Below, piece by piece: positions 33,048 through 40,625 of a stretch of 64,000 nucleotides of DNA. A program made the translations under genes and the position numbers. Location of the stretch: NCBI RefSeq assembly GCF_003999975.1, contig NZ_RJAC01000012.1, forward strand, positions 186,001 to 250,000. The letters are read 5' to 3'. This DNA comes from Actinoplanes solisilvae. GTDB lineage: Bacteria; Actinomycetota; Actinomycetes; Mycobacteriales; Micromonosporaceae. Under the pieces are notes generated by a model. The model searched no databases. It had not been told where the DNA came from and worked only from the letters and a program-made list of their open reading frames with translations. Positions within the stretch are counted from its first letter, which is position 1. Each line of letters starts with the position of its first letter.

Positions 33048-33869
33048 GCGCAGGTGGTCGAGCACGAGCGGGTCGATGTGCCCGGCGACGATGCGCATCT
33101 CCAGGTTCTCGACGCCGGCCCATGACGCCAGCGACTCGTCGAGGTCGGGCCCGACGTGACCGGTCGACGCGAGCCGGGACGCGACCTCGTCGGCGAGTTC
33201 GCCGGTCAGCGGCAGCAGCGTCGACGGCTCGGGGACCTCGAAGTAGAGGCTGTGCATCTCGAGCAGCCGGCCCAGTTCGGCGACCGGGTCGGGGTGGTCG
33301 TCGACGCGCAGGTCGACCCACACGTCGCTGGTTCCGCCGTAGCCGCGGCCCTTGGCCACCACCAGCAGCGCCGCGCTCTGCCGTCCGCGCCGGTCACCGC
33401 CGGCCAGATCGCCCGCGCGTAGCGCCTCGAGCAGCCGGTAGCCCAGCGGCGTCTCGTCGCGACCCGCCAGCCAGGCCGCCTGGATGTCGCTGACGACCTG
33501 CGCTCCCGCGAGCATGTTGCCCTGGATGGCATAGCCGTCGCCGGCCACGCCGCCCGCCCAGTCGTGGCACTCCTTGCCGGTGAAGGTGGCGCCGAGCCCG
33601 TCCGGGCCGACCACGCCGACCTGCCGGTGCTCGATCGGCCCCGAGTCGCCGGCGATCAGCGCCTTGACCGTCTCGGTGGCGGCGACCCCGGTTCCGAGCA
33701 GCGCCAGCGACTGCGGGCGATAGGCCAGATTCGCGTACGACTGGGTCGCGACTGCGCCCACGTCGGCCAGCGCGGCCGGGACGGCGGCGCCGACCCCCAG
33801 GAACTTGCTGGCCACGGCCACGCCGTGGGCCTTGCCGTCGGCGGAACGGGCGACGATCGAGAAGGTCAT
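33024..33869 (-). CDS. DUF1028 protein (Ntn-hydrolase-like)
   Basis: A 281-residue protein that starts MTFSIVARSADGKAHGVAVA, the strand-turn-strand opening typical of DUF1028 proteins, with GVGAAVPAALADVGAVATQS, GYAIQGNMLAGAQVV and SAALLVVAKGRGYGGTSDVW further on. The family shares an Ntn-hydrolase fold and often sits in peptide or amine catabolism loci. Its end overlaps the convergent dehydratase gene by 24 bases. It starts 7 bases after TAACGT, so it is probably leaderless. Confidence 0.9.
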   Translation of the reverse strand: MTFSIVARSADGKAHGVAVASKFLGVGAAVPAALADVGAVATQSYANLAYRPQSLALLGTGVAATETVKALIAGDSGPIEHRQVGVVGPDGLGATFTGKECHDWAGGVAGDGYAIQGNMLAGAQVVSDIQAAWLAGRDETPLGYRLLEALRAGDLAGGDRRGRQSAALLVVAKGRGYGGTSDVWVDLRVDDHPDPVAELGRLLEMHSLYFEVPEPSTLLPLTGELADEVASRLASTGHVGPDLDESLASWAGVENLEMRIVAGHIDPLVLDHLRSSGGSDL

Positions 33870-33876
33870 GCGGGCG

Positions 33877-33882
33877 ACGTTA
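33877..33882 (-). promoter_or_regulatory. Leaderless -10 element (TAACGT) of the DUF1028 gene
   Basis: On the minus strand TAACGT lies 7 bases before ATG 33869. Confidence 0.55.
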
Positions 33883-34045
33883 GCGCTCGTAACATTCGTG
33901 GCGCAGACTGACCCGTAGACCTGCATCGGGCGCGCCCCCACCGCCCTGGCGTGTCCGACCCCGGCCGGTCTTCACCGGCACGAGAGCCGCGGGCCGGCCA
34001 GGGAGCGTTGCCGCGATCCCCGTTCGGCCCGCGGCCTCGGCGCTG

Positions 34046-34531
34046 TCAGTCCTTGAGCACGTCGTCGATCTGGCCCATGGCCAGGGTCAGGCCCTCCTCC
34101 ATGCCCATCTTCGCCATCTGCTGAAGCTGGTCGAGGCTGGTGAACTGCGACAGTACGGTCATCCGCGTGCCGTCGCCGGCGGCCTCGAACGTGACGACGG
34201 CGTGCGTCGGCGCGATGGTGTCGGTCGGCATGCCGCTCTGGTCGGCGAACCCGTCGTTGAACTCGAGCCGGTCCGGCGCCTCGACCAGCGTGAACTCGAA
34301 CCAGCCGTGCGCCTTGGTGCCGTCGGGCCCGGTCATGTAGTACGCGGAGCGGCCGCCGGGCCGGAACTCGTGCCGGTCGAAGGTGGCGGGCCAGGTCGGC
34401 GGGCCCCACCAGCGTTCGAGCTGGCGCGGGTCCTCCCATACCTGCCACACCCGCGCGGGCGGCGCGTCGAACTCGGCGACGAGGGTGAGGGTCAATGCCT
34501 CCTCGTCGCGGCGTACGTCCAGCACAGTCAT
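34046..34531 (-). CDS. SRPBCC/AHSA1 domain protein
   Basis: A 161-residue START-like protein of the activator-of-Hsp90-ATPase branch: LVAEFDAPPARVWQVWEDPR, QLERWWGPPTWPATFDRHEF, GWFEFTLVEAPDRLEFNDGF and VVTFEAAGDGTRMTVLSQF. It has a hydrophobic ligand cavity in known structures. The ATG overlaps the stop of the ArsR gene (ATGA), giving the widespread ArsR-SRPBCC two-gene operon. The ligand is unknown. Confidence 0.9.
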   Translation of the reverse strand: MTVLDVRRDEEALTLTLVAEFDAPPARVWQVWEDPRQLERWWGPPTWPATFDRHEFRPGGRSAYYMTGPDGTKAHGWFEFTLVEAPDRLEFNDGFADQSGMPTDTIAPTHAVVTFEAAGDGTRMTVLSQFTSLDQLQQMAKMGMEEGLTLAMGQIDDVLKD

Positions 34532-34851
34532 GTGTCTCTCCCTAGTACGTCCTCGATGCCGCGGACCCGGTGGCGCCACAGCTCCTCGATCTCGCCGAGC
34601 AGCCCGGCGGCCCGGCGCAGGGTGGTGACCTCGCCGTGCACGACCTGCTCGCGGCCGCGGCGCTCCTTGGTGACGAGCCCGGCCCGTTCCAGCACGGCCA
34701 CGTGTTTCTGCACCGCGGCGAAGCTCATCGGGTAGCGCGAGGCCAGCGCCGAGACGGACCAGCCGTCGTGAATCACCCGGGCCAGGATGTCGCGGCGGGT
34801 GGCGTCGGCCAGGGCGTGGAACACGCGGTCGGCACCCTGATCTACAACCAT
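34528..34851 (-). CDS. ArsR/SdpR-like transcriptional regulator
   Basis: A 107-residue winged-helix protein: RVFHALADATRRDILARVIH, WSVSALASRYPMSFAAVQKH (recognition helix) and VLERAGLVTKERRGREQVV. It lacks metal-binding cysteines, like SdpR-type regulators paired with SRPBCC proteins. The ATG at 34851 lies inside a palindrome and 8 bases after TAACGT, so the transcript is probably leaderless and autorepressed. Confidence 0.92.
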   Translation of the reverse strand: MVVDQGADRVFHALADATRRDILARVIHDGWSVSALASRYPMSFAAVQKHVAVLERAGLVTKERRGREQVVHGEVTTLRRAAGLLGEIEELWRHRVRGIEDVLGRDT

Positions 34852-34860
34852 GTGGTTGTA
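34843..34860. promoter_or_regulatory. Operator palindrome over the arsR start codon
   Basis: TACAACCA-TG-TGGTTGTA has perfect 8-base arms. It covers the ATG at 34851-34849 and touches the -10 element TAACGT (34865-34860, minus strand), the site expected for a repressor that blocks its own leaderless transcript. Confidence 0.75.
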
Positions 34861-34873
34861 CGTTAGCAGCCGA

Positions 34874-35377
34874 TCACGCCGTGCGGAAGCGCGTCTGGGT
34901 GTACGGCTCGCCCTTGCCGAACGCGAGGATCTTGGCCGGGGTGACCGCGAAGACCAGGGCTTCCTGCTCGCCGCCCTGCACGAAGAGGCCGTCGCGCACC
35001 TCGAAGTCCCAGCCGTGCCGCTCTTTCCACAGCGTCGTGAGCGTTCTCAAGCGTTGATCGTCGTCGACCCGGGCGGCGCGGCCCTCGACCACGACGTCGA
35101 GGCCCTCGTCCTGCTTCTCCGTGCCGGTCGTCAGCACGACGTTCGCATTGCGCTCGAGATTCTTGGCCTTTTGTTCACCGGCGCCGGTGCAGAAGTGCAG
35201 CTTTCGGTCGGTCCAGACCGCGGGGAGCGGGGTCACATGCGGGCGCCCGTCGCCCCGCACCGTCGAGAGCCAGAAGATCTTGGCGTACGACAGGGTGTGG
35301 TCCACATCGGACCAGGGGCGGGCGGTGGCGCCGGGTGAGCTGTACGCGGGATCGAGTTCGCCGACCGGATCATTCAT
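34874..35377 (-). CDS. Pyridoxamine 5'-phosphate oxidase-like (FMN/F420-binding split barrel) protein
   Basis: A 167-residue split-barrel protein: YAKIFWLSTVRGDGRPHVTP, LPAVWTDRKLHFCTGAGEQK, AKNLERNANVVLTTGTE and LDVVVEGRAARVDDDQRL. This pattern belongs to the PNPOx-like group in actinobacteria, which includes F420- or heme-binding members; the cofactor cannot be read directly. The start ATG 35377 lies 6 bases after TACCAT (minus strand 35389-35384). Confidence 0.85.
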   Translation of the reverse strand: MNDPVGELDPAYSSPGATARPWSDVDHTLSYAKIFWLSTVRGDGRPHVTPLPAVWTDRKLHFCTGAGEQKAKNLERNANVVLTTGTEKQDEGLDVVVEGRAARVDDDQRLRTLTTLWKERHGWDFEVRDGLFVQGGEQEALVFAVTPAKILAFGKGEPYTQTRFRTA

Positions 35378-35383
35378 CCACGG

Positions 35384-35389
35384 ATGGTA
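35384..35389 (-). promoter_or_regulatory. Leaderless -10 element (TACCAT)
   Basis: On the minus strand TACCAT lies 6 bases before ATG 35377. Confidence 0.5.
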
Positions 35390-35394
35390 ACCGC

Positions 35395-35733
35395 TCAGTA
35401 GCGGTAGTGTCGGGCCGCCGCGGGTTCCGCCGTCGTCTCCGTGGTGCCGCCCGACCAGCGGCTTCGTGCCGCGTTGCCGGCCGCGCGGGCGCCGGCGCGG
35501 CGGCGTGACGACGGCTTGGGCGCGATCTCGACGCCCGGCCGGTGCTCGACGTGTTCGGCGGCCGAGACCACCACGACCGAGGCGGTGCCCTCGCGCAGCA
35601 TGCGCATGGCGGCGTCCCAGTCGCCCGGGACCAGACCGACGACGTTGTATCGGCGGGCGGCGCAGTAGTCGAGGCACCGGGCAGCGCTCGCGCTGTAGTT
35701 CTCCGGCCGCACGTAAATCACTGCGTCAACCAC
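35395..35733 (-). CDS. Small resolvase-N-terminus-like hypothetical protein
   Basis: A 112-residue protein. Its first 60 residues (VIYVRPENYSASAARCLDYC, YNVVGLVPGDWDAAMRMLRE, ASVVVVSAAEHV) follow the beta-alpha order of the serine-recombinase N-terminal domain, but the catalytic Arg/Ser set is not evident and the DNA-binding tail is replaced by an Arg/Ala-rich stretch. It may be a captured, non-catalytic relative from a mobile element. It starts with GTG 35733 with AAGGGA upstream and ends 17 bases before the split-barrel gene. Confidence 0.65.
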   Translation of the reverse strand: MVDAVIYVRPENYSASAARCLDYCAARRYNVVGLVPGDWDAAMRMLREGTASVVVVSAAEHVEHRPGVEIAPKPSSRRRAGARAAGNAARSRWSGGTTETTAEPAAARHYRY

Positions 35734-35943
35734 CGGGATGATCCCTTCGCCGTTTATGAGCCTCGATGTCCGGGCGAGATCTACCTAAACGCCTCGGTCA
35801 CCTTCTGCATATCCGCTGTTATGGATAAGTGACCGGACTGATCCACCCGCATCGCCCGCGATCGGTCCCAACGCCCCACCCGTCCGGCCATTTCCCGGAT
35901 TTGGTGTTGCTTTCAACTATCCGAAAGGGAACACTGCCGCATC

Positions 35944-35972
35944 CCGGTCGACAGCGCCCCGCTGTTGACCGG
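35944..35972. terminator. Hairpin downstream of the DUF3558 gene
   Basis: CCGGTCGACAGCG (35944-35956) pairs with CGCTGTTGACCGG (35960-35972) over 13 bp including one G-T pair, with loop CCC. It lies 43 bases after the DUF3558 stop on the minus strand. Confidence 0.6.
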
Positions 35973-35994
35973 AAGCCGACAGTGCACTTTTCCG

Positions 35995-36018
35995 ACCGGT
36001 TCTCAGACCGGTTCTCAG
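35995..36018. repeat. 12-base tandem duplication at the DUF3558 stop codon
   Basis: ACCGGTTCTCAG occurs twice without a gap. The second copy holds the stop codon (36015-36017) of the lipoprotein gene, so the duplication may have copied the gene end. Confidence 0.6.
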
Positions 36019-36509
36019 ACCCGGGGCAGGAGCCTCTCCGCGATTTTCTTGGCGTCGGCGAGGTCGTCCCCGCCTCGCGTGTAGACATCGATCTGGACGG
36101 TGCCGTAGAGGACGTAGAGGTGGCCCGAACACCAGAAGGCGTCCTCACCCACGGACTCGCCCTGAGCGGTCACCACCTTGAAGTCCTCGGCCGTGGTCCG
36201 CGACAGGAACACGTCGAGCTGTCCGCCAGGCTGCTGCCACTGGCAGTACCGGGTGGACTCCCCGTCGGCGACACCGTCCTCGTCGATCCGGGTGATCGCA
36301 CGTCCGGTCAGCGCCGTGACCTCGTCGCGACTCAACAGCGTGCACGGATCGGGAATGGCCCCCGACTCCCGCACCGACCCGAACCCGCTGCGCGCCTGCC
36401 CGGTGGCCGCCACCTCGGGCGCTCCCGACGCCGCCGGCCCGGCCAGGCCGCACCCGGCCCCCGCCAGCAGAACGAGCCCCGCCGCGACCACCCCGACGCT
36501 GCGCTTCAA
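36015..36509 (-). CDS. DUF3558-like lipoprotein
   Basis: A 164-residue secreted lipoprotein. Starting at TTG 36509, the signal is MKRSVGVVAAGLVLLAGAGC with a lipobox LAGAGC. AAGGGGGA lies 5 bases upstream, which decides this unusual TTG start; upstream codons look noncoding. The mature part has the DUF3558 pattern: DPCTLLSRDEVTALTGRAI, STRYCQWQQPGGQLDVFLS and two further cysteines around FWCSGHLYVL. These proteins occur on actinobacterial cell surfaces; the role is unknown. Confidence 0.82.
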   Translation of the reverse strand: MKRSVGVVAAGLVLLAGAGCGLAGPAASGAPEVAATGQARSGFGSVRESGAIPDPCTLLSRDEVTALTGRAITRIDEDGVADGESTRYCQWQQPGGQLDVFLSRTTAEDFKVVTAQGESVGEDAFWCSGHLYVLYGTVQIDVYTRGGDDLADAKKIAERLLPRV

Positions 36510-36631
36510 AGACGTCCCCCTTAGCTTGCGTCCCAGGTTCCAGGCCGCCCCCGCCCCGCGTCGAGCCCGGAGCCCGAACTTCAGCCGTTCGGGACGCATA
36601 GGATGGTGGCTGACCGACCGGGGAAGTCCAT

Positions 36632-37234
36632 GTGCACGTACTCGATGATCCTTATGGCCTGTCGCCGAGGGCCCGGGCATTCCTGAGGCGTTCCGCCTGG
36701 CGCGAGCCGGTTCTTCCGGCCGACGAATGCGGCGTGTTCGAGATGGACCTGCGGCGGGAGGGCTTCGCCGCTCGATTCGGCGGCCTGCGATACACGGTCC
36801 GGCGCAGCGTCCAGGTCGCTCAAGAGCGTTGGGATTCCAGCCGGGTCTGGGCTTTCGACCTCGACGACTGGATCCGCCGGGAGGCCGTGGGCTGGTGCTT
36901 CGGGTGGGCCGGGGAGCGCGTGTCGTCGCCCGTACGATTCCTGGTTCACGTCGACGGCCGGTTCGGGGTCAGCCAGGGCGGATCGTTCCTCGAGGTCAGC
37001 CCGTCGATCTACCACCTGATCGAGAGCCACGCCCTGATGGACTCGCTCGCCGATTGGCACCCGGTCGCGGGCAACGCCCTCGAGCCGTGGTCCGGCGGTG
37101 GCTTCGTACGCCGGTTCAAGGCCTGGATGCCCGCGCGCCCGCGCCCAACCCTCTTCATGGCCTGGACGCGGCCGGGCTCAGAGCCGGCCGGAGACTCGCG
37201 TCAGGAAGGCGGCGGCGTCGGTCGCGGCGCGTGA
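36632..37234 (+). CDS. Hypothetical protein
   Basis: A 200-residue soluble protein that I do not recognise. It has aromatic-rich segments such as VWAFDLDDWIRREAVGWCFG and SPSIYHLIESHALMDSLADW, with a basic, Pro-rich end. The pattern loosely recalls SUKH/Smi1-type immunity proteins, but no toxin gene is nearby. It starts at GTG 36632; an overlapping ATG at 36630 is in another frame. It is divergent from the lipoprotein gene. Confidence 0.6.
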   Translation: MHVLDDPYGLSPRARAFLRRSAWREPVLPADECGVFEMDLRREGFAARFGGLRYTVRRSVQVAQERWDSSRVWAFDLDDWIRREAVGWCFGWAGERVSSPVRFLVHVDGRFGVSQGGSFLEVSPSIYHLIESHALMDSLADWHPVAGNALEPWSGGGFVRRFKAWMPARPRPTLFMAWTRPGSEPAGDSRQEGGGVGRGA

Positions 37235-37253
37235 GCGTCCCGCCCCGAGCGAC

Positions 37254-37358
37254 ATGCTCGCGGAACTTCGCACCTTCACCGCCGGCGAGGGGCTGGCGAT
37301 GCACCCCGGCGTGACCGCCCTCCTGAAGGCTTTCGAGTCCGCCTCCCGTGAGCGTTAG
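37254..37358 (+). CDS. Short 34-residue reading frame, possible gene fragment
   Basis: ATG 37254 gives MLAELRTFTAGEGLAMHPGV followed by an amphipathic helix (TALLKAFESASRER) with strong codon bias. It may be a tiny protein or the surviving end of a lost gene; the 20 bases before it lack a ribosome site. Confidence 0.3.
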   Translation: MLAELRTFTAGEGLAMHPGVTALLKAFESASRER

Positions 37359-37462
37359 CGCTGCGGCGGCCGATGGACGGCGTGCCGGAATTCGTGCGCG
37401 AGTTGGTCGCGGTGCCGAGCCGGGCGGGCTGGACGTCTGTCGGGGCGCGGTGCGAAGGCTGC

Positions 37463-37882
37463 TCAGGCCGGATGGCCCGGGTGGGTGATCACCAGGACGG
37501 GTTTGGCCGACTGTTTGATCAGGTCGAGGGGGACACTGCCGAGGAGGCGCTCGGCGACCTTGGGGCGGGTGCTCGAGCCGACGACGATGAGGTCGGCGTT
37601 GTGCTGCTTGGCGAAGTCGAGGATCGCGGGCACCGGCCGGCCCGGCACCACCGTCACGCTCGCCTCCACCCCCGCTTCGGCGAGGCGGCGGGCCAGTGAG
37701 GTCGCTGCCGCGTAGGCCTTGTCGGCGAAGACGCTGCGGGGCACCGAGGCGAGCCTTTCGAGCTCGACCGCGTCGGCGGCGACGACCGCGACCGACGCGC
37801 CGGTCTGTTTCGCGAGGCCGGAGACCGCGTCGGCGAGCCACGGCTGATCGGCTTCGGGCTTGGCGGCTACGACGATGCGCAT
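37463..37882 (-). CDS. Universal stress protein (UspA family)
   Basis: A 139-residue single-domain USP: MRIVVAAKPEADQPWLADAV, ASVTVVPGRPVPAILDFAKQ and LIVVGSSTRPKVAERLLGSV. The ATP-binding G-2x-G-9x-G-S pattern is only partly kept: the first glycine, the Ser-Ser pair and the final G-S are present, with Ser/Thr and Arg at other positions. The ATG at 37882 is 6 bases after TAACGT, so it is probably leaderless; GTG 37885 is an alternative. Confidence 0.88.
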   Translation of the reverse strand: MRIVVAAKPEADQPWLADAVSGLAKQTGASVAVVAADAVELERLASVPRSVFADKAYAAATSLARRLAEAGVEASVTVVPGRPVPAILDFAKQHNADLIVVGSSTRPKVAERLLGSVPLDLIKQSAKPVLVITHPGHPA

Positions 37883-37888
37883 CACCCG

Positions 37889-37894
37889 ACGTTA
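37889..37894 (-). promoter_or_regulatory. Leaderless -10 element (TAACGT) of the USP gene
   Basis: On the minus strand TAACGT lies 6 bases before ATG 37882. Confidence 0.55.
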
Positions 37895-37973
37895 CCGGGT
37901 GATCGCGACCAGTCGATAGTTCCGGCGGTCGTAAAGCTCGACAGACGGCTCAATCTGTACGAGTGTTTGCTCT

Positions 37974-39356
37974 ATGGCCGACGTCACAACACGTGAGGAA
38001 CCCTCCCTCAAGCGAGTCATGGGCCCGGGGCTGCTGCTGCTCTTCGTGGTCGGCGACATCCTGGGTACGGGCGTCTACGCGCTCACGGGCCGGGTGGCGT
38101 CCGAGGTCGGCGGGGCCGTCTGGCTCCCGTTCCTGATCGCGTTCCTGGTCGCGCTGCTCACCGCGTTCAGCTATCTCGAACTGGTCACCAAGTATCCGCG
38201 GGCGGCGGGTGCGGCGCTTTACACCCATAAGGCGTTCGGCATCCATTTCCTGACGTTCATCGTCACGTTCGCCGTGATGTGCTCCGGTCTGACCAGCGCA
38301 TCCAGCGCGTCCAAGGCGTTCGCGTCGAATTTCGGCGAGGCTTTCGACCTGACTCTGGGTGACGGGTTCGCGCTGACCGCCATCGCGCTCGGCTTCATCG
38401 TGCTCATCGGTCTGATCAATTTCCGCGGCGTGGGCGAGAGCGTGAAGCTGAACGTGCTGCTCACGTGCGTCGAGCTGACCGGTCTGCTGATCGTCATCTG
38501 CATCGGCGCGTGGGCGCTCGGCGGCGGCAACGGCGACCTGTCGCGCCTCACCGACTTCCAGTCGGCCGACGGTGAGAACGCGTTCTTCTCGGTCACCGCG
38601 GCCACCGCGCTGGCCTTCTTCGCGATGGTCGGCTTCGAGGACTCGGTGAACATGGCCGAGGAGACCAAGGATCCCGTACGCATCTTCCCGAAAGTCATGC
38701 TGACCGGGCTCTGCATCACCGGGGTCATCTATGTGCTGGTCTCGATCTCGTCGGTCGCTCTCGTCTCACCGGCCGAGCTCGGCGAGGGTGACGCGCCCCT
38801 GCTCAAGGTCGTAGAGGCCGGGGCGTCTGCCTTCCCCCTCTGGATCTTCGCGTTCATCACGATGTTCGCCGTCGCCAACTCCGCCCTGATCAACATGCTG
38901 ATGGCGAGCCGGCTCCTCTACGGCATGGCCAACGAACGCGTCCTTCCCCGCATTCTCGGCAAGGTCCACCCCGGCCGCCGTACGCCGTGGGTCGGCATCC
39001 TGTTCACCACGGTCATCGCCTTCGGCCTGATCTGGTTCGCCGACCTGGGCGCACTGGGCGGTACCACGTCCCTGCTGCTGCTCTGCGTGTTCACGGTCGT
39101 GAACATCGCCGTCCTGGTGCTGCGCCGCGACCCGGTCGAGCACAAGCACTTCAAGGCCCCGACCGTGATCCCCGTGATCGGCGCGATCGTCTGCGCCTAC
39201 CTGGCCAGCCCACTTTCCGGACGGGCCGCGGCCGACTACCGCATCGCTGGCATCCTGCTCGTCATCGGCGTGGTCCTGTGGCTGATCACGTGGCTCTACA
39301 ACCGCCGCGTACGCCACGAGGACACCACGCTCGACCCTACGAATCTGCGGAAATGA
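37974..39356 (+). CDS. APC family amino-acid permease
   Basis: A 460-residue protein with 12 likely membrane helices. The first helix region shows GPGLLLLFVVGDILGTGVYA, the unwound GxG-type substrate segment of APC transporters, and helix 6 includes ALAFFAMVGFEDSVNMAEET. The C-terminus is cytoplasmic (NRRVRHEDTTLDPTNLRK). It moves amino acids or polyamines, direction unknown. Its stop overlaps the convergent decarboxylase gene by 20 bases; a link to the peptide cluster is possible but unproven. Confidence 0.92.
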   Translation: MADVTTREEPSLKRVMGPGLLLLFVVGDILGTGVYALTGRVASEVGGAVWLPFLIAFLVALLTAFSYLELVTKYPRAAGAALYTHKAFGIHFLTFIVTFAVMCSGLTSASSASKAFASNFGEAFDLTLGDGFALTAIALGFIVLIGLINFRGVGESVKLNVLLTCVELTGLLIVICIGAWALGGGNGDLSRLTDFQSADGENAFFSVTAATALAFFAMVGFEDSVNMAEETKDPVRIFPKVMLTGLCITGVIYVLVSISSVALVSPAELGEGDAPLLKVVEAGASAFPLWIFAFITMFAVANSALINMLMASRLLYGMANERVLPRILGKVHPGRRTPWVGILFTTVIAFGLIWFADLGALGGTTSLLLLCVFTVVNIAVLVLRRDPVEHKHFKAPTVIPVIGAIVCAYLASPLSGRAAADYRIAGILLVIGVVLWLITWLYNRRVRHEDTTLDPTNLRK

Positions 39357-40605
39357 GCGCCGGCAGGATCTCGGGCTCGAAGCGCAGCGTCGCGAAGTAG
39401 TCGTCCTCGGTCTCGGCGCGGCGGATCAGCTCGACGGAGCCGTCGGCGTGCAACAGGAGCTCCTTCGGGCGCAGGCGTCCGTTGTAGACCGAGGCCATCG
39501 CGTGAACGTGAGCGCCGGTGTCGTGAACGATGAGCAGGTCGCCCTCGGTCACGGCCGGGATCTCACGCTGGACGGCCAGCCGGTCGATGTTCGTGCAGAG
39601 CGAGCCGACCACGTCGACCGTCTCGGTGCGGCGGGGGTCGGCGAACGGCGCGGTCACGTGGTGGTAGACGCCGTCGTAGACGACCGAGCGCAGCAGCGCG
39701 TTCACCGTCGTGTCGACGCCGACGACCTCGCGCCACTTCGACATGCGGTTGATCACGCGCGTGACCAGCACCCCGTGCGGGCCGGTCAGGTAGCGGCCGT
39801 TCTCGAAGCAGATCCTCGGGCGGAATCCGGCGGGCCACCCGGCCACCCGTTCGCGGATCGCCGTGGCCAGCGCCGGCAGGTCGAGATGTTCCTCGCCCGG
39901 ACGGTACGGGATGCCGAACCCGCCGCCCACGTTCAGCAGCGCGACCTCCACCCCGAGCCGTTGCCCCTGTTCCGCGAGCAGATCAAGGGCGAAGAGCGTC
40001 GGTTCGGCCGTACGGAAATTCGCCGCGATCATCATGTGCAGGCCCACCGACCGTACGCCGTGCCGTGCGGCCTTCGCGCACACGGCGGCCAGCCGGTCCA
40101 CGGGGATCCCGAACTTCGCCGTGTGCGGATGCCCGAACAGCTTGCTGTCGAAGTCCGGAGCGAGCTGACCCGGGTTGATCCGCAGGCCCAGCGACGACGG
40201 CACCGCGTCGGCCTCGATCAGCCGGTCGAGCACCACCTCGTCGTCGACCGTGACGAATGCGCCCGCGGCCAGCGCGGCCAGCAGCTCCGCCGTCGTCGTG
40301 TTGTTCGACGTGAAGAACAGGTCGCCGGGGCCGGCACCGGCCGCGCGGGCCAGCTCGATCTCGGGCAGCGAACTGCAGTCGAACCCGAAGCCGTGCGCTC
40401 GCAGCCGGCGCAGCACGTGCGGGTTGGGCAGCGCCTTGACCGCGAAGTACTCCCGGCAGTCGATGCCGGCGAAGGCCGAGGTGAACGTCGTGCCCGTCGC
40501 GTCGATGCCGGCGGCGTCGTAGAGGTAGAACGGCGTACCGAAACGCTGGGCCACGTCGGGCAGCACCGCGCGCAGGCGCTGGTCGAAGTCGTCACTCATC
40601 GGCAT
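39337..40605 (-). CDS. Diaminopimelate/ornithine decarboxylase-like PLP enzyme (fold type III)
   Basis: A 422-residue fold-III PLP enzyme. The PLP lysine is in REYFAVKALPNPHVLRRL, the phosphate loop in VGGGFGIPYRPGEEH, and the interface-cysteine motif reads VVGSLCTNIDRL, followed by TGAHVHAMASVYNGRLRP and IRRAETEDDYFATL. The end resembles DAP decarboxylases and the SbnH-like enzymes of siderophore pathways. It is the second gene of a two-gene unit with the CBS-like enzyme (20 bases between them), placed next to the NRPS gene. It may supply or modify a diamino acid. Confidence 0.88.
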   Translation of the reverse strand: MPMSDDFDQRLRAVLPDVAQRFGTPFYLYDAAGIDATGTTFTSAFAGIDCREYFAVKALPNPHVLRRLRAHGFGFDCSSLPEIELARAAGAGPGDLFFTSNNTTTAELLAALAAGAFVTVDDEVVLDRLIEADAVPSSLGLRINPGQLAPDFDSKLFGHPHTAKFGIPVDRLAAVCAKAARHGVRSVGLHMMIAANFRTAEPTLFALDLLAEQGQRLGVEVALLNVGGGFGIPYRPGEEHLDLPALATAIRERVAGWPAGFRPRICFENGRYLTGPHGVLVTRVINRMSKWREVVGVDTTVNALLRSVVYDGVYHHVTAPFADPRRTETVDVVGSLCTNIDRLAVQREIPAVTEGDLLIVHDTGAHVHAMASVYNGRLRPKELLLHADGSVELIRRAETEDDYFATLRFEPEILPALISADS

Positions 40606-40625
40606 GGCAGGGGTGTCTCCGGTCC

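Noticed and set aside
34874..35733. A single fused 267-residue protein joining split-barrel and upstream sequence
   Set aside because: The upstream part is Arg/Gly/Pro-rich shadow of the gene at 35395-35733; the split barrel starts naturally at ATG 35377.
37900..37975. Possible riboswitch before the APC permease gene
   Set aside because: The leader is under 100 bases and shows no recognisable riboswitch core or anti-terminator.
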